A stretch of 12,889 nucleotides of DNA from Bacteroidales bacterium (GTDB taxonomy: Bacteria; Bacteroidota; Bacteroidia; Bacteroidales; UBA3824). The position numbers and the translations under genes are program-made. The notes beneath the pieces are model-generated. The model did not search any database, was not told where the DNA came from, and worked only from the letters and a program-made list of their open reading frames with translations. Shown here in pieces: positions 1 through 6,200 of this stretch; within the stretch, counting starts at the first letter, position 1, and each line of letters starts with the position of its first letter. The stretch covers positions 1 through 12,889 of the forward strand of contig JAFYFR010000118.1 of NCBI GenBank assembly GCA_017543645.1, given 5' to 3'.

Positions 1-9
1 AATTATGCA

Positions 10-1134
10 TTATTTTGTCACCTTGTCAAATGCCTCCACAAACCTGTCGATTTCCTTCTCGGTGATGCAGAGCGGCGGGATGAGGCGGATGGTATTGACA
101 CCGCCGGAGAATCCCGTGAAGATGTGTTCGTCGAAGAGGAGTTTGTTGCGGATTTCGGCTGCGTCGGCAACGGTCTCAATACCAACCATCAAGCCGCGAC
201 CGCGAAGGTCTTTGATTGCCTTGTGGCCTTTGAGTTTGCCCATCAGGTATGCGCCCATCTTGGCGGCATTGTCCACGTAATTGTACTTAGCCATCACGTC
301 GGCGGTGGCAATTGCAGCAGCGCATCCGAGGTGGTTGCCGCCAAATGTGGTACCCAACATTCCGAATTTTGCAGGTATATTGGGGTCAATCATTACTGCG
401 CCCACGGGGAAACCGTTGGCTATGCCCTTTGCCATTGTTATGATGTCGGCCTTGACGCCCGAATATTGGTGCGAGAAGAATTTGCCAGAACGTCCGTAGC
501 CACACTGAATTTCGTCGATGATGAGCATAGTGCCGTTTTGCGTGCAGAGTTCGCGAAGTTGCTTCAAAAATTCGTCCGTGGCTATCTGAACGCCGCCAAC
601 GCCTTGGATGCCTTCCACGATAACTGCCGCTACATCGCTGTCAATCACTTTCTTAACAGATTCGATGTCGTTGAGGTTAGCCCAAAGCACCTTGTCGGTT
701 TTGTTGATTGGAGCCTGAATTGCGGGATTGTCGGTAACAGCCACTGCAAGCGACGTCCTGCCGAAAAATGCGCCGTGAAAACTTATCACCTTGCTCCTGT
801 TGGTGTAAAACGAGGCGAGTTTCAAGGCGTTTTCGTTGGCCTCTGCACCCGAATTTACGAGGAAGAGTTTGTAATCGCTGTATCCGCTGAGTTTCTGCAA
901 CTTAACAGCCAATTCCTCTTGCAACGGAATGTGCACCGAATTAGAATAGAATCCGATTTTGTTTAATTGCGCCGTAATGGCTTTTACATAATCTTCCTGA
1001 CAGTGGCCGATACTGATTACACCGTGTCCGCCATAGAGGTCGAGATATTTTTTACCCTCAGAATCAGTGAGTTCCAATCCCTTGGCACTCTCTATCGTTA
1101 TTGGAAATAACTTAAAAACTTCAAATGTGTTCAT
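10..1134 (-). CDS. argD: Acetylornithine/succinylornithine aminotransferase (class III, PLP)
   Basis: This is a cytoplasmic PLP-dependent aminotransferase, most likely the arginine-biosynthesis step that converts N-acyl-glutamate semialdehyde to N-acyl-ornithine. The 374 aa product has the usual length for Bacteroidota ArgD and is complete from ATG to stop. Visible class III signatures are NSGAEANE (residues 94-101, phosphate binding), IIDEIQCGYGRSG (205-217, with D207 contacting the PLP ring nitrogen) and TMAKGIANGFPVG (233-245, K236 forming the Schiff base). R350 in TIRLIPPL is the likely substrate-carboxylate arginine. Some Bacteroides species are known to use succinylated rather than acetylated intermediates, so the acyl group cannot be settled from this sequence. 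The gene is divergent from the aminotransferase at 1296 and has its own -7 box at 1180-1187. No other arg gene is in the window; any partners would lie beyond base 1. Ornithine or 4-aminobutyrate aminotransferase are less likely alternatives. Confidence 0.88.
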   Translation of the reverse strand: MNTFEVFKLFPITIESAKGLELTDSEGKKYLDLYGGHGVISIGHCQEDYVKAITAQLNKIGFYSNSVHIPLQEELAVKLQKLSGYSDYKLFLVNSGAEANENALKLASFYTNRSKVISFHGAFFGRTSLAVAVTDNPAIQAPINKTDKVLWANLNDIESVKKVIDSDVAAVIVEGIQGVGGVQIATDEFLKQLRELCTQNGTMLIIDEIQCGYGRSGKFFSHQYSGVKADIITMAKGIANGFPVGAVMIDPNIPAKFGMLGTTFGGNHLGCAAAIATADVMAKYNYVDNAAKMGAYLMGKLKGHKAIKDLRGRGLMVGIETVADAAEIRNKLLFDEHIFTGFSGGVNTIRLIPPLCITEKEIDRFVEAFDKVTK

Positions 1135-1179
1135 TGTGGTTTAATGTTTTGTTTGCCGCGATGGTATTATTGCGGCGGA

Positions 1180-1187
1180 CAAAGGTA
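1180..1187 (-). promoter_or_regulatory. Bacteroidota-type -7 box for argD
   Basis: Read on the minus strand this is TACCTTTG, a full match to the TAnnTTTG box of the primary sigma factor of Bacteroidota. It lies 46 bases before the argD ATG, giving a predicted leader of roughly 40 nt. No clear TTG/TTTG -33 element is present 17-23 bases upstream, so strength is uncertain. Confidence 0.6.
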
Positions 1188-1236
1188 CACATTTTTTTTA
1201 TGGAATGGTTGCATTTGAAAAAAAATACTTGTTGAT

Positions 1237-1272
1237 GTTGGGTTATTTTGTATTCAAAAAATAATACTTTTG
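1237..1272 (+). promoter_or_regulatory. Promoter for aminotransferase-lipoprotein operon
   Basis: TACTTTTG at 1265-1272 fits the TAnnTTTG -7 consensus and ends 23 bases before the ATG at 1296. GTTG at 1237-1240 could be the -33 element, although its 24-base spacing is one base beyond the usual 17-23. A TTTG at 1247-1250 is too close (14 bases). The predicted leader is about 15-18 nt, without an obvious Shine-Dalgarno sequence, which is usual in this phylum. Confidence 0.55.
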
Positions 1273-1295
1273 CGGAGTTTTAAAAAGAGTTTAAT

Positions 1296-2441
1296 ATGAA
1301 TCAGAATATCGACAAAATGTCGCCTTTTATGGTGATGGAGGTGCTTGAACGAGCTCAGGAACTTGAGTGCAAAGGCATCAACGTTATTCACATGGAAGTG
1401 GGCGAACCCGATTTTAATGTGCCGCATTGCGTGGTTAATGCCGTTTCAAGGGCTATGGAAAATGGACATACCCATTACACCCATTCGCTCGGCAACCACA
1501 ACCTCCGTGAGGCTATTGCCGACCTCTACGCCCGCGAATACGGCACAAATTTCACCGCCGACAATGTGGTGGTAACATCAGGGTCGTCGCCCGCGATACT
1601 CATGGTGCTGCAGCTGCTCTGCAATCCCGGCGACGAGGTGATAATTTTTAATCCCGGCTATTCGTGCTACCGCAACTTTATTCTTGCCGCCAACGCCGTG
1701 CCTGTGGAGGTGAAACTCAATCCCGACAACGGATTCAAAATCAATATCGATGACATAAAGGCAAAAATCACAGCCAAGACACGAGCTATCTTTGTTACTT
1801 CGCCGTCGAACCCTCTGGGCTGCGTTATTCCGGGCGAGACCCTCAACGCCATTGCAAATCTCGGTGTAACAGTAATTTCCGACGAAATTTATCACGGTCT
1901 TGTATACAGCGGCAAAGCACATTCAATCTTAGAATATACATCAGATGCCATTGTAATCAACGGATTTTCAAAACGTTATGCTATGACAGGATTGCGCCTT
2001 GGCTATGTTGTGGCACCTTTAAAATATATGCGCAAGTTGCAGATTATGCAGCAGAACCTCTTTATATGCGCACCGTCAATATCTCAGGAGGCTGGGCTCG
2101 AAGCCATCCGCAGCGCAGACCAAGATGTGGAGAATATGCGCATAACCTACGACCAACGCCGCAAGTTTATGGTAGAGAACATCCGAAAGATAGGCTTGGA
2201 AATATCAGCCGAACCCGAAGGAGCATTCTACGTGTTTGCCGACGCCCGCAGGTATACCAATGATTCATACCGTTTTGCGTTCGATATTCTGGAAAACGCT
2301 CACGTAGGCGTAACTCCGGGAACTGATTTCGGCTATCAGGGTCAGGGATTTATACGTTTTTCGTATGCCAACAGCCTTGAAAACATCGGGGAGGGATTAA
2401 AACGTATCGACAATTATCTTAAAGCAAAGTACAATGTATAA
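1296..2441 (+). CDS. Class I/II PLP-dependent aminotransferase
   Basis: This is a 381 aa cytoplasmic fold-type I aminotransferase of the aspartate/aromatic aminotransferase superfamily. The amino acid substrate is not decidable from sequence alone. Visible landmarks are VGEPDF (35-40), TSGSSPA (94-100) in the cofactor phosphate loop, SNPLG (171-175, with N172 on the PLP O3' side), SDEIYH (195-200, with D196 and Y199), NGFSKRYAMTGLRLGY (222-237, with K226 the Schiff-base lysine) and FIRFSYA (352-358, with R354 the likely alpha-carboxylate arginine). All expected catalytic positions are present and the length is normal. Its stop codon overlaps the lipoprotein start by 8 bases, so the two are cotranscribed and probably translationally coupled. 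It is divergent from argD, another aminotransferase, but class I and class III are different families, so this is not a recent duplication. Confidence 0.87.
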   Translation: MNQNIDKMSPFMVMEVLERAQELECKGINVIHMEVGEPDFNVPHCVVNAVSRAMENGHTHYTHSLGNHNLREAIADLYAREYGTNFTADNVVVTSGSSPAILMVLQLLCNPGDEVIIFNPGYSCYRNFILAANAVPVEVKLNPDNGFKINIDDIKAKITAKTRAIFVTSPSNPLGCVIPGETLNAIANLGVTVISDEIYHGLVYSGKAHSILEYTSDAIVINGFSKRYAMTGLRLGYVVAPLKYMRKLQIMQQNLFICAPSISQEAGLEAIRSADQDVENMRITYDQRRKFMVENIRKIGLEISAEPEGAFYVFADARRYTNDSYRFAFDILENAHVGVTPGTDFGYQGQGFIRFSYANSLENIGEGLKRIDNYLKAKYNV

Positions 2442-3000
2442 GCACGTTACCGTTATAACACTTTTATTTGTAACACTTTTGTCAGCCTGTGCGCCCAAAG
2501 ACAATTGGGTGGAGACAAAATCATCAGACTCAACCATTTCGTTGATGCTTCCGCCCGATATGCACGCCATCAAGGGGTTGAACCAATATGCCATAATGCA
2601 GTACGGCAATCTCGACAACAGCATTTCGGTGATGGTGATAGCCGATTCTATTGATTTATATAACAATTTGATTGATAATTATTTGATAGAGAATCCCGAT
2701 TCGGTTCAATTTGCCGCCGCCAAAGGTTTCGACGGTTATTGCTCAATGGTGGTTTCGCAGTTGATGGCAGAGGCTTTGAAGTTCACCGTTTCAGAAAACC
2801 GCGACACAGTGATTAACTCTATGAAGGTCAGAATATTAACCTACAATGCCAAATACGAAACCGACAAATCTTACATCCGTCTTGCCCTTTACGAAGGCAA
2901 AACATCTTATTATCAAGTATTTGCAATGATTTCCGCCTCCAAATCCGACGAATACAGCAAGGATATGAAACGGATAGTGGAGTCGCTTAGTCAGAAATAA
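2434..3000 (+). CDS. Small predicted lipoprotein of unknown function
   Basis: The 188 aa product starts with a lipoprotein signal peptide: a hydrophobic stretch at about residues 5-16, followed by the lipobox L-S-A-C with the acylated cysteine at C19. The mature part begins C-A-P-K-D and contains no other cysteine or membrane helix. It is therefore predicted to be a lipid-anchored envelope protein, but inner or outer membrane location cannot be told. I recognise no catalytic motif. The start ATG lies inside the end of the upstream aminotransferase gene (the 8 shared bases read ATGTATAA), implying translational coupling. The gene ends directly at the terminator hairpin, so it is the last gene of a two-gene operon. 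A functional link to the aminotransferase is only suggested by the overlap. Confidence 0.75.
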   Translation: MYKHVTVITLLFVTLLSACAPKDNWVETKSSDSTISLMLPPDMHAIKGLNQYAIMQYGNLDNSISVMVIADSIDLYNNLIDNYLIENPDSVQFAAAKGFDGYCSMVVSQLMAEALKFTVSENRDTVINSMKVRILTYNAKYETDKSYIRLALYEGKTSYYQVFAMISASKSDEYSKDMKRIVESLSQK

Positions 3001-3035
3001 AAAAACGCCTTCGAATCACTTCGACGGCGTTTTTT
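2999..3035. terminator. Bidirectional intrinsic terminator
   Basis: The arms CGCC-T-TCGAA and TTCGA-C-GGCG pair around the tetraloop TCAC (3016-3019), with one T/C mismatch. The stem is flanked by seven A's on the left (2999-3005) and six T's on the right (3030-3035). On the plus strand it ends the aminotransferase-lipoprotein operon. On the minus strand the seven A's become a T-tract, so it can also stop transcripts coming from the right. Confidence 0.85.
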
Positions 3036-3093
3036 GCGATAAAAAAATCAAACAAACAATCAAAATTGTGAAAGGTACTGCCTTAAATTTTGT
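2999..3093 (-). ncRNA. Candidate small RNA bounded by promoter and terminator
   Basis: A minus-strand promoter at 3100-3130 predicts a start near 3093, and the bidirectional terminator predicts an end near 2999-3001. This gives an RNA of about 90 nt lying wholly in the gap downstream of the lipoprotein gene. No open frame of useful length fits inside it. The 5' part is A/T-rich and mostly unstructured to the eye, and the 3' part is the terminator hairpin. I do not recognise an RNA family. It is inferred only from the two flanking signals. Confidence 0.3.
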
Positions 3094-3099
3094 ACGGTG

Positions 3100-3130
3100 C
3101 AAAGGTAGAGCCGCACGCCTGCTTCCGCAA
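3100..3130 (-). promoter_or_regulatory. Orphan minus-strand promoter
   Basis: On the minus strand the sequence reads TTG, then 20 bases, then TACCTTTG (plus-strand positions 3128-3130 and 3100-3107). Both boxes and the spacing agree with the Bacteroidota consensus. There is no protein-coding gene immediately downstream on that strand; transcription would run into the terminator at 2999-3035. A small inverted repeat (AATACC 3129-3134 and GGTATT 3143-3148) overlaps the -33 element. Confidence 0.5.
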
Positions 3131-3213
3131 TACCTATTTAATGGTATTTTATGTGTGTAGAATCGTCATTATTTTTAGTTATTTAACATTTTTAGGGTTA
3201 ATAGGCACAAAAA

Positions 3214-3228
3214 TTGTATTTAATACAA
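3214..3228. promoter_or_regulatory. Perfect 15-base palindrome, possible operator
   Basis: TTGTATT-T-AATACAA is a perfect inverted repeat with 7-base arms around one central base. It sits about 22 bases upstream of the presumed -7 box of the large receptor gene, where a dimeric regulator could act. It lacks a GC stem or T-tract, so it is not a terminator. The region is A/T-rich, so chance occurrence is possible. Confidence 0.35.
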
Positions 3229-3249
3229 CCGAAAACAAATAAAGTTAAT

Positions 3250-3257
3250 TATATTTG
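3250..3257 (+). promoter_or_regulatory. Candidate -7 box for the SBP-propeller-SpoIIE gene
   Basis: TATATTTG matches TAnnTTTG and lies 36 bases before the ATG at 3294, giving a leader of about 30 nt. No TTG/TTTG is found at the proper -33 distance, so the promoter may be weak or may need an activator, perhaps one acting at the palindrome upstream. Confidence 0.45.
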
Positions 3258-3293
3258 CAATCTGAAAAAAATACGGCATTTTGAAGTAGACTG

Positions 3294-6200
3294 ATGAAGA
3301 AGATTTTATCGATACTGATATTATTAACACTTGTAACACAGGCGGTTTGGGGACGCTCCCTCGACGAAATACGTCGCAGTGGCGTTATGCGGGTGGCGTT
3401 TACCGAAAGTGGCAAACAAACAGTCAATTTTAATTTAGCCAAAGAGTTTGCAAAATTTCTTAATGTTGATTTAGAGATAGTTACGGTGTCGTGGAATGAA
3501 ATCTTTTCGCAAAACGGCATTATCCCGCCCGACTATCAGACTAATGATTCTATCAGTTACACTCCCGACGCGCTCAAGCGTGCCGACTTTATCTGCGGTA
3601 CAACATATATTTATGCTTGGCGCGAAAAATTCTTCGACTTTGCAGGCGTGATGGACGTAACCGACTTGCTCATTGTTAGCAAGCGCAAAAACCGTAAGGC
3701 TCTTTTCAACAACTTTATCCTTCCCGAATCGCTCCAGAAGACAGGCAAGAAGCTCAATGTCAAGAACTACCGCGACCTCAAGGGTCTCCGCATAGCTTTC
3801 CTTGAAAATTCGTCATACGCCACCAATATTTCCAAAATCAACGAGCTTATCGGCGGCGGAATAACCTTTGTATCAACCAAGAGCGAGGAGGAGTCGCAAC
3901 TTTTGGCACGTCAGGGCAAGGTTGACGGATTTATCACCGTATCTTATCTCGGCTTGCAGTTTGTTAACGACAACCAGCAGTTCAAACTCGCATTCCCTAT
4001 CGCCAAACCTGACAATGTGGGCTGGGCAGTGGAAAAAGGCAACCGCTCGCTGCGCAACGCCATCAACGACTTTTTTGCAATGACTCGCGGTAGCGGCGTG
4101 TTGGACAAGCTGTTTACTTCTAAATTTGGTGTTAACTATTTATCTTACAATGAGATAATTAACTCATACTCGGAATCTGCCGACGGATTTTCTAACTATG
4201 GCGACCTCGATGAGATTATGGAGTCGGGAAAGCTGATAGTCGGTCTCCGCGACCGTGAGATGGTTTACCACTCTAACGGCATCAAGCAGTTCAACCACTA
4301 TCTTGCTGGTGAGTTTGCCAAGTACCTTGGTCTCGACCTTGAGCTCAGGATAATCCCCAACCTTTCGGATTATTTTCTTGACAGCAACGGTGAGATTGTG
4401 CGCGACAGCAGTTACACGCCCGAATGGTTCAACACCATCGACGTGGCTTGCGACCTTCTCGCACCTATCGACTGGCGTTTGAAAAAAATCGACATCGTGG
4501 ACGTGCTGCCTACTGCCAACGTGGTAGTTGCCAGCAAGAATCTCGATATCAAAAATATCAACGACCTTCACAAGTACCGTGGCGTAACGTCCAAGGGTTC
4601 TGTTTACGAGGAGGCATTGATCGACAACGACATCACCAACTATTATTATAAGGAGGCAAACGAGTTTTTCTCAGAGGTGATGAGCGGAAAGGCAGATTAC
4701 TGCATCGTTAACTTCGACATTTACAGCCTTCCCAAATATCCGCAGTTGGAATCTAAATTTATTCTCGGCGAGATTAGTCCTGTTGGCTGGGGCATCAAGA
4801 AAAACCAGCCAAAACTTCGTCAGAAGATTCTTGAGTTCCTTGTTTCGGCAAGTTCGCGAGGTATTTTGGACGATGCATTCATGGAGCAGGCCGGTATTCC
4901 CTACAAAGCCGCGCAAAACCACCTTGTGGCTATGTATCAGACATATCAGACAGGCTATTTCCCATTTGTGTTCTACGGTAGCGACCAAGGTCTGCCGCAG
5001 GAGGACATCATGTGCGTGTTTCAAGACAACGACGGATTTATGTGGTTTGGCACACAAGCCGGTGCAATCAAGTATAACGGACGTCAGATGACCAACTACG
5101 TGAGCGCGCCCGACCAGCTGAGCAACAATGTTGTGTTCGACATCAAGCAGGACAGCCGTGGAAATATCTATTTTGCTACTCTTAAAGGTGTAACATGCCT
5201 TAATCCTGATGGTACGTTTAGGCAGATAATGCCCGACGTGGCGTTTAAGCACATCTATATCGACCGGAAAGACACCAAGTATTTCTATGGCGATAAACGC
5301 CTCTGCACGCTCGACCATGACGACAAGCCTGAGATTCTCAACAAGCGTTACCCCACTTTGCCTGACTGCATTCACGCCGTGTCGCAGACCAAGTCGGGAC
5401 GTAACACATTTATCGCATCGCCCGACGGCCTTTATATGATTGTGGACAACGATGTTGAATTGATTACCGACAAAAAATGCTACTGCGTATTTGTAGACGA
5501 GGAAGGCATTATTTGGCTCTCTACTACCGACGGCATCTATACAGGCAATCTTTCGCAGTTTACCCGCACCGATATCGAATCTCTCAAAATCAATCAGAAA
5601 GTTGGTATTCCCGAAACCTGCCGCATCCACACCATCAAGCAGAACCGAGATGGTTCGGTGTTCCTCGTGTCAAATTTCGAGGCTTACCAGATATTCTCGC
5701 TGATGCAGAGCGCGATTAAGTTCGACCAGAGTATCGGCTTGAAAGACCTTAAACTGCTTTCGTATTTTGAGGACAAGGAAGATAACTATTGGTTTGGATT
5801 TTCGGGCGGTATTCAGAAACTTACCAACCGTTCGCTCCGCAACCTCTATCCCGAGCAGTTGGATAGTTATTTAAACAATTTTGAAGAAGACAGCTACGGT
5901 CGTATCTGGATGGCTTTCAACAATAAGATTTACTATTTTCAACATCAGCTTGTGGATTTTTCAGACAATCTCGATGGTCATGTAGTGCCATACGTTGTCA
6001 AGGTGCTAAACAACGACGAGATTCTCATTGCCAACAGTTTCGGCTGGTATATTTTTGACAACAACACACTTAAGCTTAAACGCAAGATGACGTTCAAGTC
6101 GAGAATCCACAACCTGAAGCACGTAGCGTTATCGTCGCGTGGCGAGCTGTTTCTGCTTACGGGTGTTGACGGCATTGTCTACTATATGCCCGATTTCGAC

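Noticed and set aside
124..966. 280-codon plus-strand open frame opposite argD
   Set aside because: The opposite strand carries all ArgD motifs without interruption. The plus-strand translation has no recognisable motif and no promoter.
1155..1176. GCCGC/GCGGC inverted repeat in the argD leader, possible attenuator
   Set aside because: The paired core is only five bases with a mismatch beyond it, there is no T-tract, and the predicted transcription start (about 1174) falls inside one arm.
3129..3148. AATACC/GGTATT inverted repeat as a terminator
   Set aside because: The stem is A/T-rich and only six bases with an 8-base spacer. At most it is an operator overlapping the orphan promoter.
4671..5630. 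Long open frame on the minus strand (319 codons) inside the receptor gene
   Set aside because: It lies entirely antisense to clear solute-binding and propeller coding sequence, and its translation shows no domain features.
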